DNA of 64,000 bases, taken from assembly GCA_004431415.1 (NCBI GenBank), contig QPMI01000046.1, positions 1 to 64,000 on the forward strand. The letters are read 5' to 3'. The notes beneath the pieces were generated by a model. That model was not told the DNA's origin. It ran no database searches and was given only the letters and a program-made list of their open reading frames with translations. A program made the position numbers and the translations under genes. Below are positions 12,209 to 22,298 of this stretch, one piece after another. Position 1 is the first letter of the stretch; each line of letters begins with the position of its first letter. This stretch comes from Cyanophora paradoxa. Lineage: Eukaryota; Glaucocystophyceae; Cyanophorales; Cyanophoraceae.

Positions 12209-13270
12209 TGAGAAGCTCGTCCCATTGCTGTTCCCTTTGCGATCGCTGTGCTTGCGCCGTGGGGCAGATTTCTTTGCCCGCTTTGCCTCAGCCCTGGCTT
12301 CCGAGGTGGGACGTGGGTTGGCTGGTGGCCAATCACGGGGCGCCATCTGGGCCTTTCGTTCCATTTTCTGGGATCTGGCCCGTCGCTCGTGGAGAGTGGC
12401 TGGGTGTAGGCCTCCCGGGTGCCTGCGGGTCCGTGAGGGGCTCGAGGTTGCTGGCTGGGGGTGCACTCAGTCGTGCCCTATCCTTTCGTTGGGCCTGATG
12501 GGCGGCCCGGATACCTCCTCGCTGGTTTCTTCCCGAGGCGGTGAAACTTCCCATCCGTGCCACTCTCCTTCGGCTCTCGCCGTTGGAGCGAGTTTGGGCC
12601 AGCTTTTGGGGGTTTCGAGTTCTATGCTTTTCCATCTTTCGAGCTTGGCCTGGGGTTGCCTAGGTACATGCACTATGCTGGTATCGGCTCCTATTTCGGT
12701 CGCGAGCTATGCTACCTGGCATATCTGGTTGCTGACGACGGACATTCTACTTCGAGAGGAGTTCACTCGCCGCCGCCCTGTCGCTGCCGTGGTTGGTGCA
12801 CACCCCGGCGGTGGGTGGACGCCCCGTCGAGCATGCAGACTCGACGTTCGGCTTGGCGCGGTCCGGTGCGAGGACGCACCGTATGCAGAGTGAGGAGTTG
12901 TCGCGTGCCGCGATTCCCTCGGATTAGGCTAGCCGGCAGTCTATGCGTAGCCGCTAGCCCTAGTCTAGTGCTATCGAGCAGCTAGCTCTAGCACTCTCTG
13001 TATTCTGACTTAGCGCCGGGCGCGACTCCGTTTGGGGGTACGCGATCCCTGGACGGGTACACTTGTGAATAGACCACTTGTGCTCCCAGCTACAGCCACA
13101 GCCCGTGCGTGACCGCACGGACGCTGCACCGGGTGGGAATCCTCTCATCCGACAACAGGCACTGCGGCACCCGCGGGCCGCGGGCCGCGGCCGCGCACTG
13201 CGCGGCGTGTCGCACTGACTCGCACATGTACAGTGTGCGCGCAGCCTGAGCGGCTGAGCCTGCGCGCCGC
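12209..13270 (+). other. non-coding 3' flank of element A, possible LTR
   Basis: No supported gene. This stretch directly follows the integrase stop and is where a 3' untranslated region and 3' LTR should lie, but the matching 5' LTR is outside the window. I cannot mark LTR ends. No similarity to the 358-bp LTR at 15,986 was seen. Confidence 0.4.
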
Positions 13271-13440
13271 GGCCGGCGCGGCGTATACGTACTACGGTAG
13301 TAATCATTGAATACGGTAGTATCACGGGCCGGCCGCGGACCGCGGTACGGCCCGTACCGGGCCGTACGTTACGGTAGTAACGGTACGTATACCGTAGTAC
13401 GGTATACTACGTCGTATTATCATAGTACTGGAGAGAGTAT
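13271..13440. repeat. palindrome-rich CG/TA tract
   Basis: Dense overlapping short palindromes and inverted runs built from GTAC, CGGTA, TACCG and GGCCGCGG. No coding frame. It looks like a low-complexity hairpin-forming tract of the kind seen at 15.4-15.6, 44.8-45.1 and 55.0-55.2 kb. Confidence 0.5.
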
Positions 13441-13445
13441 TTAAC

Positions 13446-13670
13446 TCGTATAGTTAAATTGCCGTGTAGTTAAATTGCCGAATTCGACCAAAACCGGAAT
13501 TGCCGTGGCGATAAATTGCCGAAACTCTGGATATCTTCTATGGCGCCAATGGCACCAATGCCGCCGCGCCATACAAAAGCGGCCGTTTAGCCCTACCCCC
13601 TGAGAATTGCCGTGGCTTAAAATTGCCGAATTCGGCCTCTCGGCAATATACGGCAATTTAAAAGTACGGC
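13446..13670. repeat. cluster of AATTGCCG motifs
   Basis: The octamer AATTGCCG, or its complement or a one-base variant, recurs about eight times in 220 bp. Direct copies fill the left and middle, and inverted copies (CGGCAAT) lie at the right end. GAATTCGG-type sequences sit on both sides. The arrangement resembles the subterminal repeats of a small DNA transposon, but no clean terminal repeat with target duplication was identified. Confidence 0.5.
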
Positions 13671-13778
13671 TAAAAAAGCCATCCTACAGTACTAGTTGGC
13701 CGCGGGCCGGCCCGGCGGGAACTTCGGAACTTGGCCGGGTTGGCCCAGGCCGGGGCCGGCGCCCGGGCGGGCCGCGGG

Positions 13779-14454
13779 CAGTGATGTTATTACTAATTAA
13801 TCCCAAAAATGCACTATTACTGATTTTATTTTTTAAAGATCTACGGTGGGCGTGCCCACTCGTAGTACACAACGAGGATACAAGTCACGGTATCGGGAAT
13901 CACAGGGATTCGAAGTACAACGTAGCGGAAACAGCAGGAACCGAACCCGGGAATCCGGGAGATCGTAGCACGACCTTATACCACTGCGCTAAAGCGCGGG
14001 TATACTATTACTGATAATGTTTAGTGGTATTATAATAAACCTTACTTATATATATTACACTATATTACCTGTAATACCTCATAGAAACCCCATTCCCGCA
14101 GCCCTGCGCTGCTTATTCTTGATGCTAATCTGTCCGAAACACTCTCTAATCACGTGAAACATGCAAGATGCGACTTTAAGCTTATTGCTAACATGGTTTA
14201 AAAGGCCTTTTGAGGCACGCAACAGGGGTACCCCATCAAGCAAGGTCGAACGGGGCTGTTAAAGAGCTTCCTGGTCATCAGAACTGTCAAATATAGCTTC
14301 GCAGAGCGCTGCTGCTCGTGAAATAAGGGGGACTTCCCAACCTGTAATACACCTTACCGGTAACCCCGGAAAGTGACACTATTACAATAATATTATTATA
14401 ATGCATTATTATAATGTATATTACAGAATATTACTGGTAAGGTTAACATCACTG
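13779..14454. mobile_element. AT-rich MITE-like element with 11-bp terminal inverted repeats
   Basis: CAGTGATGTTA at 13,779-13,789 is exactly inverted as TAACATCACTG at 14,444-14,454. The interior is very AT-rich with TAT/ATA runs and contrasts sharply with GC-rich DNA on both sides. It contains no coding potential and carries a nested SINE. CAG...CTG ends occur in several DNA-transposon superfamilies, but I see no clear target-site duplication, so the superfamily is open. Confidence 0.45.
13825..14003 (-). mobile_element. tRNA-derived SINE with perfect 12-bp target-site duplication
   Basis: On the minus strand a tRNA-like head carries a pol III box A (TAGCGCAGTGG, 13,981-13,991) and box B (GGTTCGGTTCC, 13,937-13,947). 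A short unrelated body and an A-rich tail (AAAAAATAAAA, about 13,825-13,836) follow. ACTATTACTGAT flanks it directly at 13,813-13,824 and 14,004-14,015. The anticodon arm can fold as a 5-bp stem with GCT in the anticodon position (serine-like), but the T stem is imperfect, so this is not a working tRNA gene. Mobilisation would depend on a LINE reverse transcriptase. Confidence 0.75.
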
Positions 14455-14514
14455 GCCGGCAGTGGCCGCGGGCCGCGGCCGGGCCCCGGCCGGCGCCCGG
14501 CGGCCGGGCCGCAA

Positions 14515-14600
14515 CTTGCAACTTAAAAAAGTTGAATTCGAAGTTGCAACTTGCAAGACAATGCAAGTTGCAAATTGCAATGACTCAGTGCAACGGTGAT
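14515..14600. repeat. TTGCAA / AAGTTGCAA inverted motif cluster
   Basis: Six or more overlapping copies of AACTTGCAA and its complement occur within about 80 bp, giving several alternative hairpins. Adjacent DNA is a GC palindrome (GGCCGCGGGCCGCGGCC). No coding frame. Confidence 0.4.
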
Positions 14601-14820
14601 TGGCCGCAAGATGCAAGTAAAAAACCCAGCAGTTCAGGATTGGTTGCATTGGTAGCAGCCCATTGGTCCAAGGGCTTTGAGCGCTGAAACGTTAACATAC
14701 CACTGATACCAGTTACTATCATATTACTAAGTTACTATGATATCATAGTATGCATATCGCAGCATATGTACATCCGATGATCATGGCATCATCATGTCAT
14801 CGATATCCAGTATGGTTAAT

Positions 14821-14846
14821 AATGCGCCCCCGGATTAATGCGTTTT
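14821..14846 (+). repeat. single arm of a dispersed palindromic repeat
   Basis: The sequence starting AATGCGCCCCCGG and ending TTAATGCGTTTT matches, with one change, each arm of the hairpin at 44,194-44,257. Only one arm is present here, which suggests a broken or half copy. Confidence 0.5.
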
Positions 14847-14913
14847 GAAGCCTTGTGGCTGCGTGAGGGGGGTACATACCGCAGTTTTCTTAGCGCGCCG
14901 GCTTAGCGCTTCG

Positions 14914-15026
14914 ATATCGGCCTTGGGGAAAGGAGAGGCCCTTAGGTCTGTTGGTATCTTGTCACAAATTTTAGAAAGCGAAATTCGTATATCGGCCTTG
15001 GGGAAAGGAGAGGCCCTTAGGTCTGT
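14914..15026 (+). repeat. 38-bp direct repeat, two copies 75 bp apart
   Basis: Copies at about 14,914-14,951 and 14,989-15,026 share the run ATATCGGCCTTGGGG through CCCTTAGGTCTGT without visible differences. They are separated by 37 bp of unrelated AT-richer sequence. No gene association. Confidence 0.6.
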
Positions 15027-15420
15027 GCCTGTCTTGTCAGTGGATTCAAAATGCGATTCAGGTCAAAATTTTTGGACCTAGGTACCCATTTTCGACCCTA
15101 GGGAGCACGATGGCGGCGCTACTTTTCAAATGTGACACCTCTAACATGCACTAACAGCACGTACGAACGAAATTGTTCGCGTCAAGCCCGATCGCCATTG
15201 GCACAAAAAGTCAATTCACCCATTCACGGACAAGCGCGATTGTCATTGGTTCCAGCTTGCTTCCCCTTCGCCGATGGAAATTGCAAAGAGCCTCTGTACA
15301 TGTACCCGGCTGGAAGGCTGGAGTCACTAGGCGCTTCGCCGGCGGAATCGCCGCGCGTCGCTTCGCAAACGATCGCGATCAACGTTAACGATCGAGCGCC
15401 AGCGCTAGCGCTGTACATGT

Positions 15421-15600
15421 AGCTAGCATGCGCAGTGCGCAGCGCCGGCGCCGGGCGCCGACGTCGACGTCGACGTCGCGATCGATATCGACGCCGGCGC
15501 CGCGGCCGCGCCAGCATGCGCCGGCGTTGCTATACGACGAAGCCTAGCTATCGGCGTATACGTACGCGTATACGTGTCGCTGGCGCTAGCTAGCGCTAGA
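15421..15600. repeat. GC/TA palindromic tract
   Basis: Nested palindromes of GGCGCC, GACGTC, CGATCG, GCGGCCGC and TATACG fill 180 bp. No coding signal. Strong self-pairing could affect sequencing or replication here. Confidence 0.5.
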
Positions 15601-15641
15601 CCAAGCTAGAAGCTACTATAGGCGGCGTAGTCCTCTCAACA

Positions 15642-15749
15642 GTAACCGCGCGCGGTTGCGGGCCCCGTTTTAAAACAAAGAGCGGCCACCCTCACCCCTT
15701 GAAACCCCAAGACCCAAGGCCACTCCTGCTCCGCAGGGACTCGCTTGTT
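15642..15749 (+). repeat. dispersed repeat, copy 1 (partner at 44,079-44,193)
   Basis: About 108 bp match the block at 44,079-44,193 with a few substitutions and indels. It starts at GTAACCGC and ends at GGGACTCGCTTGTT, with a shared core AAGACCCAAGGCCACTCCTG. At the second site it runs directly into a hairpin repeat, so it may be one part of a larger interspersed element. Confidence 0.65.
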
Positions 15750-15985
15750 TGAAGACACCTACTACCCCATTTTTGACCCTGGGGAGCACGTTGGTGCGGC
15801 CCGTTTTCCTATGAGAGGCCTCTAATGGGCAGTAACAGCACGTCGAAAAGCACAGAAAAGCATTTTCCCGGAAAGAAATAGAAAGCGCAAATCACATTGG
15901 CCTTCCAAGTCGAAATTTGAAAATTATTAATTTCAAGAGACCGCACCCCATTCGCTAAGAAATAGTTTCCAAATTAATGGAGCGC

Positions 15986-16343
15986 TGTCGCATTCAGGAT
16001 TAGCGCTGTCCTAGCGCTTCTATGAGCTTGTACAGCTACCTTACTAGTAGCTAGGTGCAGCCTTCGTGCTGCTAGTTGCAGAGCTGCCTACGGGCCGCTA
16101 GGGCCGGTGTCGGCGTTAGTACGCCACGGCCGAACACGTGTATTTGCCAGGGTACAGCTATTCCCCTGAGTCAGTGACCGAAGTACTCCGAGCTAGGGGT
16201 ACGTGTACCGGGTCTGTCCGGGTACACAGTTCTACCAATACTACTGGCTTGCACTGTGGTTTCTCGTGATCCACTGAGCCCCGTCGAGCCACGCTCGACC
16301 GGGAACCTCCCCGCGTGCCTCACTACTAATCCCGCACGCGACA
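15986..16343 (+). repeat. left LTR-like repeat (358 bp)
   Basis: It begins TGTCGC and ends GCGACA, the short TG...CA inverted ends expected of an LTR. It lies 480 bp upstream of the gag start, where a 5' LTR promoter should be. The partner copy (26,431-26,788) is in opposite orientation with no visible differences, implying a young duplication or gene conversion. Confidence 0.75.
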
Positions 16344-16355
16344 GGCGCCACTGCC
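16344..16355 (+). promoter_or_regulatory. putative primer-binding site next to left LTR (short)
   Basis: GGCGCCACTGCC directly follows the LTR end and is shared with the inner flank of the inverted right copy, where the match extends to 19 nt. A PBS normally starts TGG to pair with the tRNA CCA end; here the preceding base is A. Complementarity to a tRNA 3' end is inferred and weaker on this side. Confidence 0.45.
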
Positions 16356-16823
16356 ACGAGTTGAATCTTTAAGGGTCCGGTCGGGTCGCTCGCGATCCCG
16401 CCTTCGCGCGCGCCGCGCACGCGCACCGTAGCATCGTAGTGACATTCCCAGCCGTCAGCTCACAGTACGCAACCGGTTACCCCGGGTGCCGAAAAGTGAG
16501 AGCCTGCGCTCCGGTGACCCCGGAGACTGGCTGGCTTGAGTTCCTTACCGGAACTCTTGCCCTGCGTGCTGAAGAGCCGGCCGCGCGCCGCGCTAGAGCC
16601 GACCGCCCTCGTGCGCGTCGAGCCGCCGAAGTTCCCCTCGAGGGCAACTTTGTGCCATCGCCGATCCCCGGCCTCCGAGCCCGGATCGCGCTCCGGTGTG
16701 TTGCGTAAGCAGCATATCGTCGTCTGTGCCGTCGAAATCCCGCGTTTTACGCGGCGACTCGGCCTCAAAGAGCTTCGTGCTCAAATTTGATCTGTCTTGT
16801 ACTTGTCACTGTGAAAGCCTGCC
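16356..16823 (+). other. 5' leader of the gag-pro cassette
   Basis: No supported gene. This 468-bp stretch separates the primer-site region from the gag start. The gag ATG at 16,824 is preceded by GCCTGCC, and no longer frame with a better start is seen upstream. Confidence 0.5.
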
Positions 16824-19800
16824 ATGTCGCGGCTTCCGGTTGAGCTGCCGACGAGCGAGCGCGATCGCATGATCGCACTCAACTCGTCCGCACCCACGAG
16901 CGGCGTGGCCGTTCAGCAGATGACCGCTGCGGCGCCCGCGGTTGATGCGAAGGGCTTGCCCGCCATCACCCCGCTGTCTGCGAACCCGACCATCGACGAA
17001 GTCGATGAGTGGCGTCAGCAGATACGCACTTTCGTCTCGACTCAGACGCACAAGTATGCGTATGAGCCTGAGGGCGAGAACTGGACTAAGGTCGAAGCAC
17101 TCGGCGGCTTCATGGTCTCCCAGCTCTGCAAGGGCTCGCTGCGCTCGCAGATGCAGCGCATGCGCGACCAGCTGGAAGAGACTAAAGAGCACTATACTCA
17201 CAGGCTCGCGCGGTTGACCGTGCTGACTGCCCTGCCCATCGAAGCCCGGCTCCCCGAGACCGAGGCCGAGATCCTCCAGCTCGAGAACTCAGTCACACGC
17301 CTCGACGCTGAGATCGCCGCGGGCCGCAACACTTTCCAGCGCGCCCCGGGCGTTGAGAAGTACATCATTGAGCGTGTGACTAAAGGCTTGCCCCACGTCG
17401 CCGAGGCAGCGATCAACGCCGCGTACACCGGCGAAGATCCGCTGACGTGGGTGAACTGGATCGCTCCGCACGTGCGCCACACGCGCCCGGTGGACAAATC
17501 CTACGCCGAGCACCTGATCACTGTGATCGGGAACGCGCTCTCGCGCCGCCAGACCGGGCTAGACCCGCAGTACGACAACTACGACGTTCGCGCCGCGATC
17601 AACGCTCGGCAGAATGAGAGTACGATGACGTACATTCTGCAGGAGCTCCGCGGCGAGTTCGCGCGCTTCGGGGCCGATCTCACGCCCCTGCGCGCTGAGA
17701 AGATCTTCGAGGAGCAGTGCGACCGCCACGGCCGCCGCACCGTCCGCCTCCAGGCCGAGTCGCGCTCCGCGGCTGAGCCGGAGCCGAAGCGCTCCCGGGG
17801 CGCGGTGCCTGTCAAGGCTCTCAAGCCGGTGCCCGCCGCCGAGGGCGAGGACGAGGGCGACGCCGACGAGCCGGCGCCGGCTGCAATCCCGGTCAAAACC
17901 GTGCAGCCTGCTCACGGGACCAAGGCGCCCGCCGGCGCCCCCGTGACGCAGCCCCAGGCTCCCAACCGCCACCCTGACTCGGATCGCCTCGGGTACCCCG
18001 CGACGAGTCAGCTCCCCTGCCCGTGCTGCAAGTATCTCAAGCACCTTTCGCTTGATGAAAAAATGCACTTCAAGTGGGAGTGCCGCTGGGTGGAAGCCCC
18101 TCCCCCCTTCCCCGGCATCCCCTACCGCGACTGGCTGCACCAGCAGACCGAGACGCCGGCAGAGCGGAAGCGCGCCCGTGACGACCAGTCCGGCGGCGCG
18201 CAGCGCGAAGGGTTCAATCAGAACCGCGGCGGCTTCGCGCCCCGCGGGGGGTACGCTGTACGCGGCGGCTTCGAGCAGAACCGCGGCGGCTACAACCAGG
18301 GCCGTGGCGGCTACGGCCAGCCCCGCAGCGGCTACGGTGGTCACCGCGGTGGCCCCGGCCAGGGCCAGGGCCAAGGCCAGCGCCAGGGGTTCGGCGGTGG
18401 CCAGGGCCAGGGGTACGGCGGCGGCCAGGGCCAGGGGTACGGCGGCCCGCCCCGCGGCGGGGGCCCCGGCGGCAACCGTGGCTGGCGCCAGGCCGGCCCC
18501 CACACCATCTGCAATCGCTGTGGCGGCGCTGGGCACTACGCCAGCGACTGCCAGCAGCAGCACGAGTCTCGCTCGGCCCCGCCCGAGACGACCAACGCCG
18601 GCGCTGACCGCGAAAACCTTGCGCACGCGCTCCAGCGCCTTGCCGACCTCGAGTCGCGCGTCCCGGCTCCTGCAGCCCCAGCTCAGCCCCCGGGCGCTCC
18701 GAAGCCCGCGGGCGGCAACCCCAAGCCCGGTTCGTCCGGCACTGCGATCCGCTCGATCCGCGTGATGCCCGTCTCCGAGAGCTCTGAGCTCACGTTCGTG
18801 GACGTGCTCGAGGACGACGCGCTCGCAGGCCTCCGCCAGCCGACGGCGGAGGATGAGGAGGTCGCGCGCGCCACGCAGGCCGCGTTTGACCGCGAAAACG
18901 ACGAGGAGGAGACGCCGGTTATCGCAGCCGCGCGCGAGGCGGAGTTTGAGCGCGCCCTCGACGCCGCTAGCCCCGCCCGCTCCGAGAGTGAGGCGGCCTC
19001 GGTGATCTCCCCCGTCTCCAGCTCGGATAAATACGTCCTGAGCGAGAAGGAGGCCGACGCTCTCCCTGAGGGCGACAACATCGGTCGTGCTGCCCCGCGC
19101 TCGCCCGGGCAGTACACCAAGGCCCTTGCTGCCTTCATGACGGAGGAAATCAATGCCAAAGGCCTCCTGGAAGACCTGGGCCCGTCCACTAGCGACAATG
19201 ATGCCCGTGGAATCGTTTTCACGATCCCGGATCATGCGCGCGCGATCGAGAAAATTGATTCCGAGCTTCGGAACGAGCTCCGCAAGGCTCTCTCGGACGA
19301 CGCGGACTCTGAGAGCTCTGAGTCCCTGCGCGCTGAGTCCCTGGCTTCCTCCGCTAGCGAGCGCGTGCGCTGGGGTCTCGCCACGGCGGTCGCCGCGCAC
19401 GAGAAAGGCCGTTACGTGTTCCTGCCTAAGGACACGCTCTTTGAGCTCGGCCCGTGGGCCGAGGACCGCAACTTCCTGCGCGAAATTGGCGGCCTCGGGC
19501 CCCTGCTTAGCACGCGCGCGAGCTGGTACGCCAGCCTCGCGACCAACGCCGTCGCGCTCCAGCGCGCCCTGGCCGTGCTCTTCACTCAGTCCTTCGCGAA
19601 GGACCACCGCTTGATCGAGTTCCTGCCAGTGCAGGACGGCGGTGTTAGCAAGGCCCACAATTTGATCCTCGCCGCCTGCGGCCTGGACTTACCGACTCGG
19701 GTGATGCTCAATATGACGGGCCCGCACGAGCTTAATCGGCTCATGGGCATCATCCTCGCGGTCGTGAGCATCGCCGATCGCGATTTCGGCCTCGGGTCCT

Positions 19801-22298
19801 CCCAGGAAATCCTCGATCTGCAGAAGCAGTACCACGACGTCTATCGTCAGGTCCGCCCGTCGCTTGACGCGGGTCAGACCCCGGGCCCCGCACCCGAGCG
19901 CGCCCGCTTCTGGGAGGAGATGCTGACCGCCTGGTACGGCAACGAGCCGTCCAGCCCCATGCGCAAGCTTGGCCTCGCCAGCTGCGAGTTCTCGGAGGAG
20001 AAGCAGACGAACCTGCTCTCGCTCCTGAACACCAGCGCGTTCATCCTGGGCCAGTTCAGCCTCCAGTGGCACTGCCCCGAGGATGTTCACGAGACGGCGC
20101 CGATGCCGCGCCACATGACGATGTATGCGGCTTACAATAGCCCGGCTCCGCCCTCTGGCCACCTGGCCGCCCGCACTGCGCTTGCGCTCCTGCGCGCCGA
20201 GTGCGAGAGCCCGGCTGATTTCCTGCACGTCTGCGTGCACCTGCTGCTGGGAATCATTCGGTTCCGCAGCCTCGAAGTCGTGAAAGTGGGCAACGCGAAT
20301 TATGCAAAGGATTCACATTTCGATTGGATCCGCCCGCGCGGTGAGGCGCCGCCCGTCTCCACTTTCACCGACATGGCCGAGCGCCTCGCGACGGTCGCCA
20401 GCGCCGGCTGCTTCTGCGTTGCCGAGCACGCTGACCGCGACATCCGCGAGCGCGTCGCGCTCACGTACTTGAAGCGGCGCAACCGCTACATTAATGGCGA
20501 GCTGCCGCCCGCGCCTCTCTATGAGCTTGCGCGCCTCGAAATCGAGCTCGACGGCTACCGCGCCGTCAAGCTTCCTGCGAAAAAGGCCAATGCGCGCCTT
20601 CGTTATCTGCTCGATAACAATGAAAAGAGCCACCCCGGGGTTCTGTTTGCGGATTGGCTGTACGGCATGGGCCATTACCACGGTGTCCCGACGGTCACTG
20701 TGGCGCGCACCTGCCCGGAAGACAAGACGTTCTTCCGCTTCCGCGACTTCCCGCACCTGCCGCCGGTGGGGTTCGGCATGGAGCTCGTGACTCTCGCTCT
20801 CCCGCAGCGGTTCACAGTTACCCGCCACATGGCTCAGATGGTCTTCTTGGACAATCCGGCTCTGGCCGAGCGCCTCAAAGCCGCGATTGATCGCCGCTGC
20901 ACGCATCTCTCAATTGATAACGCGGCGATCAAGCATGTCTGGCCCTGGGCCGTCATGAAAACGCGCGACGTGTTTTGCTCGGGCCCGTACATTGACCCCA
21001 GCTACACCGAGCGCTCCCAGATCGTTCTCTCGGTCCTCGAGCGCGCGGTTCATTACGATCCGCCGCTCGTGTTCGAGGCCGCAGGGAAGAAGGGCGGCGG
21101 TAGCGGCAAGCCGCGCCGCGCTACCGGCACTGCCACCCGCAAGGGCGGCGCCCTCGAGCAGGCGACTGGCCACCCGGCCATCCCGCTCCGGTATACTACT
21201 CGTTCCGGCCGGAAGCGCGCTTCCGCCGATGACAATGATGACGGCGACGAGGAGGGCCAGGGGGATAAGAAGCGCGCCCCTGCGGCACCCCCCTCCCCCA
21301 CCCCGCCTGAAGGCATCGCCGAGGACGACCTCGCACGCATGCACCACGCTCTGTTCGTGCGCGAGGGCATCGACCTCCATCTTTTCGAAATGGAGGGCGA
21401 GCTCTGCGATGCTCCGTCCCGCCTCTGGGCGGAGGACGCAGTCCAGGCTTGGTTGGAAAATAGCGGCCTCTCGCCCGACCAGAACCCGGACTTGCACAAT
21501 GTCACCTTGCCCACGGGCCACACGCTGCGCAAGTGGCTGAAAGATGAGCTCAACCAGCCCCCGTGGAAGCGCTTCGACCAGTGGCACGCGCGCGGGCGGC
21601 TGCCTATCTGGAACACTTTCGAGCCGCAGCTGCGAATGCCTGATCGGCACCCCGCCAATTACGCCGCACTGCGCCGCGCCGTCGCCACCTGGGAGCTGCA
21701 CGCGCTCCGCGACGGTCGCATCCTGCCTATCCATGGCTTCCCGGCCAACGTCGACGACTGGAATAGCGAGTACTGGGACACGTTCTTCTTGGACCGCCAC
21801 CAGATGGACGTGCGCGCGCTCCCGCCGTACTACGTCGCGAACCGCGACCCCGCTACGAAGGGCAAGGGCCCCCCTCTCACTGTCGTCGACCCCGTGCCCT
21901 CGCATGCGCGATGGCTGGTTGGCGCCTGGCCGCACCAGCCTGAGGCCGGGTATACGGACTATGTCCCGCCCGAGCAGCAGAAGCTGCCGGAAGACGTCGC
22001 CTTTTATTATGACGAGGCCCGCTTGCCCTATCTGTCCGCGAAGCTCAACACCGCGGCTGAGCAGTCGGACCGCGAGCCTTGCTCCAACGTCATGGATCTG
22101 GCGGCGTATGACGACTCTCGCTCTTGGCTCGCGCAGCCCTCTTACGCCGCCATGCTCGCAAATGCCGGCGTTTGGGAGCCTCCTATGGTTCCCGACGCTC
22201 CCGCTGACTGCGGCGACGGCCGTCGCGGATGCTGCCACTGCCACCAGCAAAGACTCGGCCGGCCCGAACGCCGTGCCTCGAGCAGTGCCGCCGGCTAG
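16824..22298 (+). CDS. giant Gag protein, N-terminal and central part
   Basis: Residues 1-330 are helix-rich and capsid-like in position. Near residues 395-415 a Cys/His group (CPCCKYL...HFKWEC) may bind zinc. Residues about 450-560 are Gly/Arg/Gln-rich with RGG and GQG repeats, then a retroviral zinc knuckle CNRCGGAGHYASDC near 567-580. Acidic Ser/Glu-rich sequence follows to about 840. From about 850 to 1,780 a large globular-looking region (e.g. KDTLFELGPWAEDRNF, DWLYGMGHYHGVP) matches no family I recognise. As written the frame stops at 22,298, but homologous-looking sequence continues from about 22,200 in another frame, so the stop probably follows an indel. The knuckle and RGG tract imply RNA packaging. 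Confidence 0.8.
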   Translation: MSRLPVELPTSERDRMIALNSSAPTSGVAVQQMTAAAPAVDAKGLPAITPLSANPTIDEVDEWRQQIRTFVSTQTHKYAYEPEGENWTKVEALGGFMVSQLCKGSLRSQMQRMRDQLEETKEHYTHRLARLTVLTALPIEARLPETEAEILQLENSVTRLDAEIAAGRNTFQRAPGVEKYIIERVTKGLPHVAEAAINAAYTGEDPLTWVNWIAPHVRHTRPVDKSYAEHLITVIGNALSRRQTGLDPQYDNYDVRAAINARQNESTMTYILQELRGEFARFGADLTPLRAEKIFEEQCDRHGRRTVRLQAESRSAAEPEPKRSRGAVPVKALKPVPAAEGEDEGDADEPAPAAIPVKTVQPAHGTKAPAGAPVTQPQAPNRHPDSDRLGYPATSQLPCPCCKYLKHLSLDEKMHFKWECRWVEAPPPFPGIPYRDWLHQQTETPAERKRARDDQSGGAQREGFNQNRGGFAPRGGYAVRGGFEQNRGGYNQGRGGYGQPRSGYGGHRGGPGQGQGQGQRQGFGGGQGQGYGGGQGQGYGGPPRGGGPGGNRGWRQAGPHTICNRCGGAGHYASDCQQQHESRSAPPETTNAGADRENLAHALQRLADLESRVPAPAAPAQPPGAPKPAGGNPKPGSSGTAIRSIRVMPVSESSELTFVDVLEDDALAGLRQPTAEDEEVARATQAAFDRENDEEETPVIAAAREAEFERALDAASPARSESEAASVISPVSSSDKYVLSEKEADALPEGDNIGRAAPRSPGQYTKALAAFMTEEINAKGLLEDLGPSTSDNDARGIVFTIPDHARAIEKIDSELRNELRKALSDDADSESSESLRAESLASSASERVRWGLATAVAAHEKGRYVFLPKDTLFELGPWAEDRNFLREIGGLGPLLSTRASWYASLATNAVALQRALAVLFTQSFAKDHRLIEFLPVQDGGVSKAHNLILAACGLDLPTRVMLNMTGPHELNRLMGIILAVVSIADRDFGLGSSQEILDLQKQYHDVYRQVRPSLDAGQTPGPAPERARFWEEMLTAWYGNEPSSPMRKLGLASCEFSEEKQTNLLSLLNTSAFILGQFSLQWHCPEDVHETAPMPRHMTMYAAYNSPAPPSGHLAARTALALLRAECESPADFLHVCVHLLLGIIRFRSLEVVKVGNANYAKDSHFDWIRPRGEAPPVSTFTDMAERLATVASAGCFCVAEHADRDIRERVALTYLKRRNRYINGELPPAPLYELARLEIELDGYRAVKLPAKKANARLRYLLDNNEKSHPGVLFADWLYGMGHYHGVPTVTVARTCPEDKTFFRFRDFPHLPPVGFGMELVTLALPQRFTVTRHMAQMVFLDNPALAERLKAAIDRRCTHLSIDNAAIKHVWPWAVMKTRDVFCSGPYIDPSYTERSQIVLSVLERAVHYDPPLVFEAAGKKGGGSGKPRRATGTATRKGGALEQATGHPAIPLRYTTRSGRKRASADDNDDGDEEGQGDKKRAPAAPPSPTPPEGIAEDDLARMHHALFVREGIDLHLFEMEGELCDAPSRLWAEDAVQAWLENSGLSPDQNPDLHNVTLPTGHTLRKWLKDELNQPPWKRFDQWHARGRLPIWNTFEPQLRMPDRHPANYAALRRAVATWELHALRDGRILPIHGFPANVDDWNSEYWDTFFLDRHQMDVRALPPYYVANRDPATKGKGPPLTVVDPVPSHARWLVGAWPHQPEAGYTDYVPPEQQKLPEDVAFYYDEARLPYLSAKLNTAAEQSDREPCSNVMDLAAYDDSRSWLAQPSYAAMLANAGVWEPPMVPDAPADCGDGRRGCCHCHQQRLGRPERRASSSAAG

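Larger units (their letters stand above)
15085..15850 (+). repeat. diverged dispersed repeat pair (about 85 bp each)
   Basis: 15,085-15,172 and 15,770-15,850 align along their length: CCCATTTTcGACCCTAGGGAGCACG against CCCATTTTTGACCCTGGGGAGCACG, then CCTCTAA...CTAACAGCACG against CCTCTAA...GTAACAGCACG. They look like two old copies of one short interspersed element. The DNA between holds the palindromic tract and another dispersed repeat. Confidence 0.45.

Noticed and set aside
12209-13270. 3' LTR of element A with defined ends
   Set aside because: No second copy exists in the window and no convincing TG...CA pair could be fixed, so boundaries would be guesses.
17559-19658. 699-codon open frame on the minus strand opposite gag
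   Set aside because: It is the antisense shadow of the gag frame in GC-rich sequence; it has no domain and is repetitive Leu/Ala/Arg. The plus-strand frame has a zinc knuckle.
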